A DNA stretch of 64,000 nt from Phocoena phocoena (taxonomy: Eukaryota; Chordata; Mammalia; Artiodactyla; Phocoenidae): NCBI RefSeq assembly GCF_963924675.1, contig NC_089238.1, positions 39,326,879 to 39,390,878 on the forward strand, given 5' to 3'. Made by a program: the position numbers and the translations under genes. A model generated the notes under the pieces. The model did not search any database. It saw only the letters and a program-made list of their open reading frames with translations, and had not been told where the DNA came from. This document shows positions 22,966 to 34,006 of this stretch, in pieces (within the stretch, counting starts at the first letter, position 1; every line of letters starts with the position of its first letter).

Positions 22966-24004
22966 TAAAACACATGACCAGTTCACCTCTACCACCACGA
23001 TGATGTCTGTCTTCCCTCTGGGGAGGGCCGGTCCCCTAATCCTGAGTTGCCCTCCAGCCAGAACAAGTGGACTCTATTCTGAAGCATTTCACTCTCAGTG
23101 ACAGTTGCTTCCCCAGGCTTTTCCCCACCAAGAAGATGACTTCTGGGCACCTCTTTTCTTGCCCTCTCTGGCTTCCAGCTTTCCTCTCCAGCTCTAACAG
23201 TGCCCTTTAGTAAATGTCCCTCCACCTCAAGGCTGCTCTTGGCAGTCACGATGACCCACAATTAACCAAATAAAACGAATGAGGTGGAGGAGGAAATACC
23301 GTAGTGAGAGCACCCCTGAGCCTGGCATTTCACTCTGATGACTCTTGAGACAAGGCCACTTGGAGGAAGTCCAGTCGGGTCTGAGGAAGCCAGCTATGTG
23401 AGTAGTCACTTCTTCCAGAACCAGCAACATGCAGTTTCCCCAGGGATCGCTAATGAAGTCGCTTTCTAACTTTTTTTTTAATGTGTTTTTAATTAAACAC
23501 ACACAAAAAAACCAAAAAAACCTTCGGAGACTGCCCATGAAATGAAAAAGACAATCATTTCCACCTATTAAAGTCACCTCATTTCCTCCAGAATGAGATC
23601 TTCCCTTTGACTCTTGCAATTAGGGTCATAGTGTGAACGCTCAAAGTACATGAAAAAGATTCATACGTTTTCTGAAATGAAGAATTCTAGTGTGACTGTC
23701 TCAGCTAAGCCTCGGTGTTCTGATTCTGTGGTCTCTTTTGTTGAAATTGAGGTGAGAGGCAAACAAAAATACCCCGAGAATTAGGATCAGAACACGTCAG
23801 TGCTGCTAGGACGTGAAAGGCAACAGAATCCGACAAGGTCATTTGCAAAAAGAGAAGCCGAGTCCTGTACAGTTGATGCAACTCAGTCATTGTCACACAG
23901 CCATTTTGCGGCCCAGCTGGGACTTAAAGTCCTTAACCCTGAGTAATCAGAATCCAGAATACCTCAGCCTAAAATCACTCACATGGAAGAATTTGCAGCC
24001 ACTA
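22966..24004. other. Unique sequence, no gene recognised
   Basis: 23470-23520 is T/A-rich low complexity. A 130-codon minus frame (23227-23619) has no recognisable domain. Confidence 0.5.
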
Positions 24005-24095
24005 GATTCTAAGCTCAGTGAGGGCAGGTCTCTGCATCCTCCAAAGCACTGAGCCTACAGCTGGCACTTGTACGTATCTAGTAGGCATTTTTTAG
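24005..24095 (+). mobile_element. Possible L2 3'-end fragment
   Basis: 'gattctaagctcagtgaggg', 'aggtctctgcatcctcc' and 'gtatctagtaggcatttt' follow the L2 3'-end order ('…gagggcagggactttgtctg…agtaggtgctcaataaa'). Confidence 0.5.
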
Positions 24096-24681
24096 GCAAA
24101 GAAACTAATGATTTCCAATATTTAGCGGAATTCTAAAAACATCTATAAAATATCTATTTTAAAACATTTTTATTCACATTTAAAACAAATTTCTATACGG
24201 TCAAGCCCAGACAGGTCCTGTGTAAGTATTTACTAAACAAAAGATGACTAGTGCTGTGATAATTAATCAGTTGGCATTGACTAAAGCTCTGAATGAAATG
24301 AAGCATGAACCTTTTGAAAAAGCAATTGAAAACCATCACACATGCCATGAATCATCTCTTGAATGCACATTTATTCAATCAGAATTCATAACTTTGATAT
24401 TTTATCTAACAGGTTTGTTACCCTTTCGAGCCTCTATTGGTGGATAAAAAAAGACAGATGTTTCCGGCGTTAAATTGGAGGAGGGATGGGGGAGGAAGAA
24501 ACCAGCCAGACATCAATTAAAGAGAGTAGGCAGCAAAACGCCATTACCCAATGTTTGGGTTTTTTCTATCACCTTGAGATGAAATTCAAAAAAACCTGTG
24601 CAAGTGAATAGGCACGGAAACAGGATGCTATACTAAGGTTTCTGGGGTCTGCCTGATAGCAGGCAGATGCTGTGATAGTTC
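24096..24681. other. AT-rich unique block, candidate conserved non-coding element
   Basis: 24235-24450 is repeat-free and AT-rich, with homeodomain-like cores ('gataattaatcag', 'attcaatcag', 'ttgatat'). A 67-codon open frame (24244-24447) crosses it without a domain. Conservation cannot be tested here. Confidence 0.35.
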
Positions 24682-24949
24682 AAGAGGCAGAGATCAGGGA
24701 CTTCCCTGGTGGCGCAATGGATAGGACTCCACGCTCCCAGTGCAAGGGGCCCGGGTTCAGTCCCTGTTCAGAGGACTAGATCCCACACGCATGTCACAAC
24801 TAAGAGTATACATGCCACAACTAAGAAGACTGCCGGCTGCAACTAAGGGGCCACGTACCACAATTAAGGAGCCCGCCTGCTGCAACTAAGACCTGGCACA
24901 ACCAAATAAATAAATAAAAATTAGAAAAAAAAAAAGAGGCAGAGATCAG
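24682..24949 (+). mobile_element. Long-class CHR SINE with 16-bp TSD
   Basis: Body 24698-24933 with head 'ggacttccctggtggcgcaa', box-B-like 'gggttcagtccctg', repeated 'ccacaactaag' segments and an (AAAT)/poly(A) tail. A perfect 16-bp duplication 'aagaggcagagatcag' lies at 24682-24697 and 24934-24949. Confidence 0.95.
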
Positions 24950-25923
24950 TTTGGGGGCTGCAGATTTGACTGTCATTAAGAGAAGCTTCAGTCAAACAAG
25001 AGTCAGACTAATGCCAAACCTTATTTTTACTTCCGGAGGGTGTCAGAGGGCTGGAGGGGAATCAGAATCCTCTCCCATTTTCAGGCTCTTCAAAGGCACC
25101 TGCTCCTCTTACTTGAAGCAAATATATATCACATCAATGTCACATCCAACGACTATTGTCCCAGGCATCTCTTTGGGTGATTAAATGAAAGTGGATTGGG
25201 AAGCGTGTGAAGATGTTTAGCTCTTTTGACTGCTGGCGGCAGTAAATTGGCGGATCAAGGTGACATGGTCCCCCATGGCTCACAACTGCAACACTTCTTA
25301 GAGTCTCATATTCATAAAAGCAGACCTGGAATCCTTACAGGCAGCCCTCTTGTGCTGAAAGTAAAGGAGAAGTTCCCTTTTAACTGCTTTGACACAATGT
25401 GGCCATTCTCCTCTAAAGCCTTTCAAGCCCACCCTTTTGCCAGTCAGAATCATGGTCCAGCTGCTGACTGGCATTCCCCCTGGAACGTTCTGGCACGTCC
25501 CTTGCACAGAACAACACACATCTAAATAATTACTTTTCTCCATTGTAATCTGATGAGATTCCTGTAACTGCAGCGGTAGAGCAATCCCAAGAGTGAACTT
25601 GAACATGGACACCTTTAGAGGAAAATAACCATCTCAGTCATACACGGTAGCAGTGGCTTCTCCCCTTCATCTATGTTAAACAAAGGACATTCAATTCCAA
25701 AACCAAAGTAGAAGAAAATGTCCACGATTTGAGTAAGGCAAAAAATTGCCAATGCATACAACGAACACAGGATGCCAAGCTCTCTTATATGTTTCTTTTT
25801 AAGAAAACTGGAAACTAGGTGTTCTACGGGACACAGGGAGCCCACAGTGGAGATCAACTCCTTGTGCTCAGATGGCATTGGGGCTGGGGAGGAGCCACAA
25901 GTGACAACGACATTTCTCCAGCT
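24950..25923. other. Unique sequence, no gene recognised
   Basis: A 128-codon minus frame (25615-26001) overlaps the adjacent hAT element. Its hydrophobic middle ('IRELGILCSLYALAIFCL') is suggestive but unsupported as an exon. Confidence 0.45.
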
Positions 25924-26110
25924 CAGTGGTTCTCCAACTGAAGTGTGCATGACAACCACCCGGAGGGCTTGATAAACCGCAGACTGCTGGGCCCCACCCA
26001 CAGAGCTTCTGACTCAGGAGATCTGGGGTGGGTCCCAAAAATTTGTTTCTAACAAGTTCCTGGGGGATGCTGATGTCGCTGATCCAGGCACTACAGTTTG
26101 AGAACCATGG
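25924..26110 (+). mobile_element. hAT-Charlie MITE (MER5/MER20-type)
   Basis: Terminal inverted repeats 'cagtggttctccaac' and 'gtttgagaaccatgg', with the interior 'ggagggcttgataaaccgca' and 'ctgactcaggagatctgggg' typical of these small non-autonomous hAT elements. Orientation follows the consensus as I remember it. Confidence 0.8.
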
Positions 26111-26235
26111 CTCTGAGCAAAGCCCCACTGGCAAAATCAGGCTACTTTCTACAAGGCAAGACAGATGAGATGGACCAAGCCCTCCAGTCTATGTTCTCAT
26201 CTCGTTTTGGGGCCTCCAAATAAACAGTTTTGCTG

Positions 26236-26472
26236 TACAGTTGACCCTTGAGCAACATGGGTTTAAACTGCAGGGACCCACTTATACGCGGATTTTTTCA
26301 ATAGCGAACACTACAGTACAACACGACGATCCTTGGTTGGTTGATTCTACAGATTCGGAAGCCCAGATACAGAGGAACTGCGTACAGAGGGCCGACTATG
26401 AGTTATACATGGATTTTGGACTATGTGGACAGTTGGTGCCCCTGACCCCTGTGTCATTCAAAGGTCAGCTAC
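26236..26472 (+). mobile_element. Tigger-type (TcMar) MITE
   Basis: 'tacagttgacccttgagcaac' at the left and 'cattcaaaggtcagct' at the right form imperfect inverted termini next to TA. The interior 'acttatacgcggattttttc' and 'cagagggccgactatgag' is typical. Non-autonomous, no transposase. Confidence 0.8.
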
Positions 26473-26786
26473 ATATTTTTTTTACTTCTCCTTTGTTATT
26501 TGCAGTAATATACCAGCCCTTGAGTTTATTAATATCTGCAGTAAGACAGAGATTCATCCTCATGGCATTGCTCTTCCTAGAATCACTAACCTAGGAGAGG
26601 GAAAGGCACTCAGAGGTCCCCCAGACTCACCACAGCACTGGGGCCCACAGGAAACCAAGATCAGAGAGGCTGAGACACTTGCCTGAAGCCACAAAGCAGT
26701 GACAGAACTAAAACCCAGGGTTGTTGATACCTAACTCAAGTCCTTCCCTCTAACTCAGCCCAACCACATCCCTGAGGTCTCTGTTT
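26473..26786. other. Unique sequence with a probable antisense MIR
   Basis: 26640-26740 ('gatcagagaggctgagacac', 'ttgcctgaagccacaaagc') fits an antisense MIR core. The rest is unassigned. Confidence 0.45.
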
Positions 26787-27092
26787 AAAAACACGTGGCT
26801 GGGCTTCCCTGGTGGCGCAGTGGTTGGGAATCCGCCTGCCAATGCAGGGGACACGGGTTCGAGCCCTGGTCCAGGAAGATTCCACATGCCGCGGAGCAAC
26901 TAAGCCCGTGCACCACAACTACTGAGTCTGCGCTCTAGAGCCCGCGAGCCACAACTACTGAAGGCCGCGCACCTACAGGCCATGCTCTGCAACAAGAGAA
27001 GCCAACGCAATGAGAAGCCTGCACACCGCAAGGAAGACCCAACACAGCCAAAAATAAATAAATTTATATAAAAAAATAAAAACACGTGGCTG
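26787..27092 (+). mobile_element. Long-class CHR SINE with 15-bp TSD
   Basis: Body 26802-27077: 'gggcttccctggtggcgcag', 'gggttcgagccctggtccag', repeated 'ccacaactactgag' segments, tail 'ccaaaaataaataaat'. A perfect duplication 'aaaaacacgtggctg' at 26787-26801 and 27078-27092. Confidence 0.95.
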
Positions 27093-27138
27093 ATTCCAGC
27101 AGAGGATTTTCCACTTACCAGACTGTGCCTTCCTGGAC

Positions 27139-27316
27139 CAGTGGTTCTCAACCCTGGCTGGCTGCACTTTAGAATCCTCTGGGGAGCTAGAAAAACTATA
27201 ACGGCAGGCCCCACTTCAGAGATTTTGATTCAGCTGCTCTGGGATGGAGCCCAGGCACGGAGTGTCTTTATAGCTCCCCTGGTAACTTTAACGCGTACTT
27301 GAGCTTGAGAACTGCT
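27139..27316 (+). mobile_element. hAT-Charlie MITE
   Basis: Starts 'cagtggttctcaaccctgg' and ends '…gcttgagaactgct'. The interior 'ttagaatcctctggggagct' and 'gagattttgattcagctgct' is typical. Flanking 8-mers 'tcctggac' and 'acctagac' agree at 6 of 8, a decayed hAT-type target duplication. Confidence 0.85.
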
Positions 27317-28054
27317 ACCTAGACTGTGCGATTCTCAAAGGCAGAATATCTGCTCCCCACACACATCTTCTCAAATGTGCAGGCATATGAATGGACACCC
27401 ACCCCCTTTCAGTAACGAGACCCTAGGAGATTCTTAGTAAACACATGAAACCCCAGCCCAGCATCTGCTACATCACCTGGAAACATGTTAGATATGTAAA
27501 ACACTCAGCTGTCATCCCAGAGGAAGTGATTCAGAGACCATGGAGGCGGGGCCCAGAAATCAGTGTTTTAGCAAGCCCACCAGAATCGTGGATGCTGCTG
27601 ACATAAGGGACAACTGAGGACTTCTAGAGGAGAGGAATTAAAAACTGGGTGGAAAAATTGAGTTAGAAACATAAAACTAAAATTAGAGTCTATTTGAGAA
27701 CAATGACACGTTGCCCAGAAAGGCGGTGGTGGGTAATGATTGTGGTAGGAGTTAAAGGCATGTGGGGATGGGGGGAGTCTAGCTCCACTGGAACAGATGC
27801 TATGTGAAGGGAGGGGTGGAGACAAGGATGGAGAAGTCACTGGGCCCCTGAAGGCAGACATGGGGATGCGGGTTACCGCTTGTCTAAGAGAAGGGGGTGG
27901 GGACAGGAACCACTGCACAGGAGGGCAGAGGCCATCACCAAGCGTGCAGGGCACGGCAGTTCCCTTGATTGTCACAAGAATGCTGCAGGTGAAACACTGC
28001 AGGTAAGTGACGCAGGCAACCAACATGGGATCTTGGGGAACATAAGGACTTAGA
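27317..28054. other. Mostly unique; partial hAT-like fragment
   Basis: 27480-27600 ('cagaaatcagtgttttagc', 'aagcccaccagaatcgtgg') resembles the 3' part of an hAT-Charlie MITE. The remainder is G-rich unique sequence. A 152-codon minus frame (27568-28026) has no domain. Confidence 0.4.
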
Positions 28055-28260
28055 TACCCCCCAAATCCTGGCTTTGTGGCATACTAGACATGAGCCCTTG
28101 AGCAAAGGACTGAAGTTCTCTGGACTCCAAGCTCATCGTCTTGGAGATGAGCACAATAGCTACTTAGCAAGGCCGCTATCAAGTTATAGGGTACGGAAGC
28201 AGCTAGCACAGTGCGTGGAAAGTGGGCCTTGCTCCAACATGATAGCTGGATTTAGTGTTT
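28055..28260 (+). mobile_element. MIR SINE fragment
   Basis: 'tggctttgtggcatactagac', 'gagcccttgagcaaag', 'gcacaatagctacttag' and 'agctagcacagtgcgtggaa' follow sense MIR order with high divergence. Confidence 0.5.
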
Positions 28261-28992
28261 CAGATGAGGAAGCATGGCCCAAACTCACTGTCCTTACCGT
28301 AAAGGGAACTAGAGAGGTGAATAACTCACTCAATCACAAGGGAGGAAGTGGCCCTTTCAGCAGGGAAAGCACAGGTGGAGGGTGTTTTGTCTCAGCATCC
28401 TTCCCGGACCTGGGTGTGGAGTTCCCAGGCCAGCCCACAAAACTCACTTTCTCCTGGGTTCTCCTTGAGTCCACATCCACACCCTGAGAGGAGGCAGCCA
28501 CTGGCAAGGAGAGATGGGGACACTGCACCCTCTCTGTAGTCCATGTGGCTTTAACCAGGCCCAGGGCCCCCACCCTGCTGAGGTGGGAGAGTCAGAAGGT
28601 CAGTGCGCTGTCGCCAGCCCGCTGTTTCCCCAGCCTCCGCGTCCAGCAATGCTGAACTCAGGGCGGCCCGCAGGAACTCCAACCGAGCGAGATGCTTTTC
28701 GGAGTATTGTTTGAAATATATATATACAAAATAAAAGAACTCCACCTAAAGAAATTAACTTGAAAGCACATGGAAGCCGCCAAAATCTCTCTGCCTTCAT
28801 TTCCGAACTGAAAGGGCACAGGCTGCCTTTGAAAGAGAGTGCACGCGGCAGGTGTGTGCACGTTTCAGTGAAATGTGAATATAGTCCTGGCTCCACCATC
28901 TCCTGATCACGTCCCTTGGGAAGGGGGCATTTAGGGAGTGTGTTCCACGCACGAGGCGCAGGGAGAGCCGCTTTCCCGTACTGCAGTACCAT
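28261..28992. other. Unique sequence, no gene recognised
   Basis: No repeat identified. 28680-28830 is AT-rich and repeat-free. Confidence 0.45.
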
Positions 28993-29240
28993 TTTTTATT
29001 CAATCATTCATAAGTGGTCATTGTGCGCCAAGCCTTGTGCTAAAAACTGAGGAACAAAGATGAAGAATTGGGGGAGGGGGGTTACTCCATCCAGCCCTCA
29101 AGGGGGTTACAGACTGGGCTGCTGGAGACCACTGCTCTCACTGAATCCCCACAACAACCCTATTAGGTGGGCGTTGCCATCTTCCCCCATTTTTCAGGTA
29201 AGAACAAGTCCCTTCCCATCTTTCAACCCTCAGGAGTCCC
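28993..29240 (-). mobile_element. L2 tail followed by a MIR-like fragment, both antisense
   Basis: 28993-29065 ('tttttattcaatcattcat', 'gtgcgccaagccttgtgct') is an antisense L2 end. 29125-29240 ('ccccacaacaaccctattaggtg', 'cccccatttttcaggtaag') is an antisense MIR piece. Confidence 0.55.
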
Positions 29241-29340
29241 ATCAGTAAAACAAATGACTTGATGAAGTAAACTCTAGGGTCCTCTCTGTCTCCATTTATG
29301 CCCCCAATTGGGTCAAACCCTGGCTTTCAAAGCTCATACA

Positions 29341-29558
29341 CAGTTGACCCTTGAACGACAGTTTGAACGGCACAGGTCCACTTATATGCAGATTTTTTTC
29401 CAAGAGTAAATACTACAGTACTACACAATCCACAGTTGGTTGAATCCAAGGATACAGAGGAGCCGCCGATACGGAGGGTTAACTATGAGCTATAGGCAGA
29501 TTTTTGGCTGTGAGGAGGTTTTGCACCACTAACCCCCGAGTTGTTTAAGGGTCAACTG
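29341..29558 (+). mobile_element. Tigger-type (TcMar) MITE, second copy
   Basis: Begins 'cagttgacccttgaacgac' and ends 'ttgtttaagggtcaactg', a clear inverted terminal pair. The interior 'acttatatgcagattttttt' matches the copy at 26236. Short non-autonomous form. Confidence 0.88.
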
Positions 29559-29580
29559 TCTGCACATTCATAACCCTTTT

Positions 29581-29794
29581 TAAAAAAAAATATTTATTTG
29601 TTATTTTGGTTGCACCAGGTCTTAGTTGTGGTGGGCGGGCTCCTTTGTTGCAGCACGCAGCCTCCTTAGCTGTGGCATGTGAACCCTTAGTTGCGGCATA
29701 CATGTGGGATCTAGTTCCCTGACCAAGGATCGAACCCAGGCTCCCTGCATTGGGAGTGCAGAGGCTTTATCCACTGCACCACCAGGGAAGTCCC
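29581..29794 (-). mobile_element. Long-class CHR-related SINE, antisense
   Basis: Plus strand runs from an A/T tail through 'cttagttgcggcatacatg', 'gatcgaacccaggctccctg' (box B complement) to 'ccaccagggaagtcccc'. Flanks 'taaccctttt' and 'aaccctttgg' suggest a short decayed target duplication. Confidence 0.88.
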
Positions 29795-29809
29795 CGCAAC
29801 CCTTTGGAT

Positions 29810-29940
29810 GTTAAAGCCAATTAATTCAATTCTGTCATTTGAGACCCAGAAAGGGGAAGGGAATTGCCCGAGGTCACACAGCAAAACTGACGTGATACAG
29901 ACTTGAAGGCTAAGTTTCTTAATGCTTAAGGCTTCCCATT
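29810..29940 (-). mobile_element. MIR SINE fragment
   Basis: 'tgagacccagaaaggggaagg', then 'gaattgcccgaggtcacacag', is the antisense MIR core. Confidence 0.65.
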
Positions 29941-30649
29941 ATTGAAGAGACATGTACACACACCTAAACACCTAGAATAGTGTCATTTGTCATAGTTCTT
30001 TTTTACTGCTAAGAAAAGAAGTGCTAGAGGAAGAATGGACACCATCCTCCATCCATACCCCAGTCCGCCCAGCCCAGCTTGGGTGCTAAGGATGCTTTCT
30101 GGTTTGAGGAGGGACTGGGGGAACCTCTAGAAAGCTTCACTCAGCTAACAGGAATCTCAGCCCTCCCCAAGGGAGGTTCACCGGGGTTCACTGAAGTCTA
30201 AGAGAGAAAGCCGCCTCTTTCATTCCCCAGCCACAGACAGGGAAGGGGTAAAAAAAATGCTGTAAATCAGCCACCACATAATCATGCACTTTTAGAGTTT
30301 GCTTGTAATTAGTCTACATTCATGGTGCTGTGTGGGTAGAGAAATCTGCACCCAAGGAAACTCTGAAAACCAAGTTTGTTTGGAGTGGCTGATCTACAGG
30401 AGCCATATGCCAAGTGACAGACAGCTGAGATCCTTCCTCATGAGCACGCTGAGATAGCCTAAGGCTGTATATATATACATACACACACCTTGATACAACC
30501 TTTCCTGCTTCCCCCAGGCTCACACTACCTCATCTGGCTCTAGTTTAACCCTTTTCCATTTGCTAAGGTTTCCCCTCAAGAAAGCAAATTTTTTATCAAC
30601 ATGGCTGATTTCTCAGCGATAGTCGGTAACATCCATCAGTATGTTGACT
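29941..30649. other. Unique sequence, no gene recognised
   Basis: A small TA/CA-rich patch at 30470-30490. Otherwise unassigned. Confidence 0.5.
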
Positions 30650-30830
30650 GCTGACGTGTATTGAGTCTCTATTTCACACCAGGAATTATGCCAGACGTTT
30701 ACCCATATTCAGTCCTCCCTGCAGCCCTATGAAGGAGTTGTTCTACTACCTGAACTACCTACGACTTATGCTGGGGCTAAAGGCTAGTGGATCAGAACTG
30801 TTCTACTAAGACTGGATTCAGAGAACCATC
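30650..30830 (-). mobile_element. MIR SINE fragment
   Basis: 'gtattgagtctctatttcac', 'accaggaattatgccagacg' and 'tcctccctgcagccctatg' fit an antisense MIR. Confidence 0.55.
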
Positions 30831-30928
30831 TTCTTTTGTGCTGTAATAATAATAACTTGTAGCTTCCAACTTATGTGCATATTAGATATCTCATTTGAGC
30901 CATGTGAAAACTCAAATTTTGACTTTAT

Positions 30929-32931
30929 AAATCTAGTGATTGCACAGAAATCTCCTGCATTGCTATACACTAATGGTGAAAAATCTGACAGAGAAATTAA
31001 GGAAACACTCCCATTTACCACTGCAACAAAAAGAGTAAAATACCTAGGAATAAACCTACCTAAGGAGACAAAAGACCTGTATGCAGAAAACTATAAGACA
31101 CTGGTGAAAGAAATTAAAGATGATACAAACAGATGGAGAGATATACACCATGTTCTCGGATTGGAAGAATCAACATTATGAAAATGACTATACTACCCAA
31201 AGCAATCTACAGATTCAATGCAATCCCTATCAAACTACCAATGGCACTTTTCACAGAACTAGAACAAAAAGTTTCACAATTTGTATGGAAACATAAAAGA
31301 CCCCAAATAGCCAAAGCAATCTTGAGAAAAAAAAACCAGAGCTGGAGGAATCAGGCTCCTGGACTTCAGACTATACTACAAACCTACAGTAATCAAGACA
31401 GTATGGTACTGGCACAAAAACAGAAGTATAGATCAATGGAACAGGATAGAAAGCCCAGAGATAAACCCACGCACATATGGTCACCTTATTTTTAATAAAA
31501 GAGGCAAGAAAATACAATGGAGAAAAGACAGTCTCTTCAATAAGTGGTGCTGGGAAAACTGGACAGCTACATGAAAAAGAATGAAATTAGAACACTCCCT
31601 AACACCATACATAAAAATAAACTCAAAATGGATTAAAGACCTAAATGTAAGGCCAGACACTATAAAACTCTTAGAGGAAAACATAGGCAGAACACAGCAA
31701 GATCCTTTATGACCTCCCTCCTAGAGAAATGGAAATAAAAACAAAAATAAACAACTTGTACCTAATGAAACTTAAAAGCTTTTTCACAGCAAAGGAAAAC
31801 TTAAACAAGATGAAAAGACAACCCTCAGAGTGGGAGAAAATATTTGCAAACGAAGCAACTGACAAAGGATTAATCTCCAAAATTTACAAGCAGCTCATGC
31901 AGCTCAATATCAAAAAAACAAACAACCCAATCCAAAAATGGGCAGAAGACCTAAATAGATATTTCTCCAAAGAAGATATAAAGATTGCCAACAGACACAT
32001 GAATGTTCAACATCATTAATCATCAGAGAAACGCAAATGAAAATTACAATAAGATATCATCTCACACCAGTCAGAATAACCATCATCAAAAAATCTACAA
32101 AGAATAAATGCTGGAGAGGGTGTGGAGAAAAGGGAACCCTCTTGCACTTTTGGTGGGAATGTAAATTGATACAGCCACTATGGAGAACAGTATGGAGGTT
32201 CCTTAAAAAACTAAAAATAGAACTACCATATGACCCTGCAATCCCACTACTGGGCATATACCCTGAGAAAACCATAATTCAAAAGGAATCATGTATCACA
32301 ATGTTCATTGCAGCTCTATTTACAACAGCCAGGACATGGAAGCAACCTAAGTGTCCATCGACAGATGAATGGATAAAGAAGATGTGGCATATGTATACAA
32401 TGGAATATTACTCAGCCACAAAATGAAACGAAATTGAGTTATTTTTAGTGAGGTGGATGGACCTAGAGTCTGTCATACAGAGTGAAGTAAGTCAGAAAGA
32501 GAAAAACAAATACCATATGCTAACACATATATATGGAACCTAAAAACAAAAGAAAAAAAAATGGTTCTGAAGAACCCAGGGGCAGGACAGGAATAAAGAC
32601 GCAGACGTAGAATGGACTTGAGGACATGGGATGGGGAGGGGGAAGGGTAAGCTGCGACGAAGTGAGAGAGTGGCATGGACATATATACACTACCAAATGT
32701 AAAATAGATAGCTAGTGGGAAGCAGCCGCATAGCACAGGGAGATCAGCTCGGTGCTTTGTGACCACCTAGAGGGGTGGGATAGGGAGGGTGGGAGAGACA
32801 CACAAGAGGGAGGAGATACGGGGGTATATGTATATGTATAGCTGATTCAGTTTGTTATAAAGCAGAAACTAACACACCACTGTAAAGCAATTATACTCCA
32901 ATAAAGATGTTTAAAAAAAAATCTAGTGATT
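30929..32931 (+). mobile_element. 5'-truncated L1 LINE with perfect TSD
   Basis: Body 30942-32918 (about 1.98 kb): the C-terminal part of ORF2, a 3' UTR with a G-rich stretch near 32630, and the end 'ccaataaagatgtttaaaaa'. The 13-bp duplication 'aaatctagtgatt' flanks it exactly (30929-30941, 32919-32931). 5' truncation, an A-rich end and the TSD mark target-primed reverse transcription. Confidence 0.96.
30942..32426 (+). pseudogene. L1 ORF2 C-terminal remnant, frameshifted
   Basis: This encodes the end of L1 ORF2p (endonuclease/reverse transcriptase). Only the region downstream of the RT catalytic motif remains. Reading passes through at least four frame segments (to about 31145; 31133-31335; 31729-32010; 32037-32426), so it cannot be translated. 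The last segment keeps the cysteine-rich motif CX3CX7HX4C ('[18 protein letters not shown]') and ends near '[11 protein letters not shown]'. The endonuclease and catalytic core are absent through 5' truncation. It is a dead copy. Confidence 0.93.
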
Positions 32932-33590
32932 TTGGCCTCGTGTTGACAAAATCGATATGTTACATCCTCTAGGAAAAATCAGAAACAATGTTAATCTGAC
33001 CTGACTGAATTTCCACGTATGAGAAATCCCAAACTGTCCTCCTCTCCTTCCTGGAAGGTCTCAGCAGAGCACGTAGGGTGAGAGCTCTGGAAGCATCACT
33101 GAGGTACAAGTCTCATGTATGTACAGGAGAAGGGGGCAGGTTCCCCTACCTGAAGGGACATTATTTACCTGATCAGCCTTCTCAGGGTGTCAACTCTCTT
33201 CCTTCAGATCTCGTTCCATAGATCTATTTAGCCAGACCCAGAAAGACCCTAGACGCCTAGGACGTTATGCAAACAGCAGAAGGGATGAACTCACATTTTG
33301 TGATAACCTACACATGTATATTAGACTTTTATCTTAAATCTGAATGTATCCCCTGCAACTAAAAATGGCTCCCCAGCTTACCACAGTGCATGTCTGTTGT
33401 CTGTTATTTACCACCATAGCTGATTCATTTTCCTATCTCCACTGCCTGCCCCCGATTCCTGGCAAAAGGTACACAGTCAAGAAATATTTGCTGGTTGACT
33501 CAATGAATCAAACCTAATAATTGTTAAGTTTTATATCTGTTTTGTAGGTTCTACTTTGTTGGGGTTTTGCCTCTCCACTATGGTCTAAGA
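32932..33590. other. Unique sequence, no gene recognised
   Basis: 33480-33520 ('gaaatatttgctggttgactc') hints at a short L2 or MIR remnant. Otherwise unassigned. Confidence 0.45.
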
Positions 33591-33800
33591 CAGTAATTCT
33601 CAATTCTGGCATCAAAATCATAGTCAGAAGCTTATATGATGAGTGGGGATGCTCAGTCTGGGTGTTTATCGATCGATACGGCAGAATCAGCCAGGGAGCT
33701 CTGAAAATGTACTGATACCTGGAGCCAAGCTTCAGACGGTCCGGATTGGCAATGGCCTAAAGACTTCTCAGGTGATTCTTACATGCAGGTAGAAGGGGGG
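33591..33800 (+). mobile_element. hAT-Charlie MITE fragment
   Basis: Begins 'cagtaattctcaattctgg' and contains 'cttctcaggtgattcttacatgcag' (33766-33788), the typical 3' part. The right terminal repeat is missing or decayed. Confidence 0.65.
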
Positions 33801-33811
33801 AAATTCCAGAG

Positions 33812-34006
33812 CAGTGGTTCTTTAAAGTGTGGTTCCTCAGAAGAATGGCCTCAGCATCACCTGGGTTACTTGCTAGGAATGTGACTACTTGGGCCTCCTT
33901 CCAGATTTACCAAAAAACAAACCCTGTGGGTGTGCATTTGGTTTCTTTTTTTCAACAAGCCCTCCAGGTGAGTCTGGTGTGCCAGAATGTGAGAACCTCC
34001 ACACTG
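33812..34006 (+). mobile_element. hAT-Charlie MITE (MER5-like)
   Basis: Begins 'cagtggttctttaaagtgtgg', contains 'ctcagcatcacctgggttac' and 'aacaagccctccaggtgag', and ends 'atgtgagaacctccac'. It sits 11 bp after the previous hAT element. Confidence 0.75.

Noticed and set aside
25615..26001. 128-codon minus-strand frame with a hydrophobic, membrane-like stretch
   Set aside because: The N-terminal part comes from a hAT element. The hydrophobic part follows from T-rich DNA, and no protein family is recognised.
30942..32426. Functional L1 ORF2
   Set aside because: 5' truncated and frameshifted several times. The catalytic core and endonuclease are missing.
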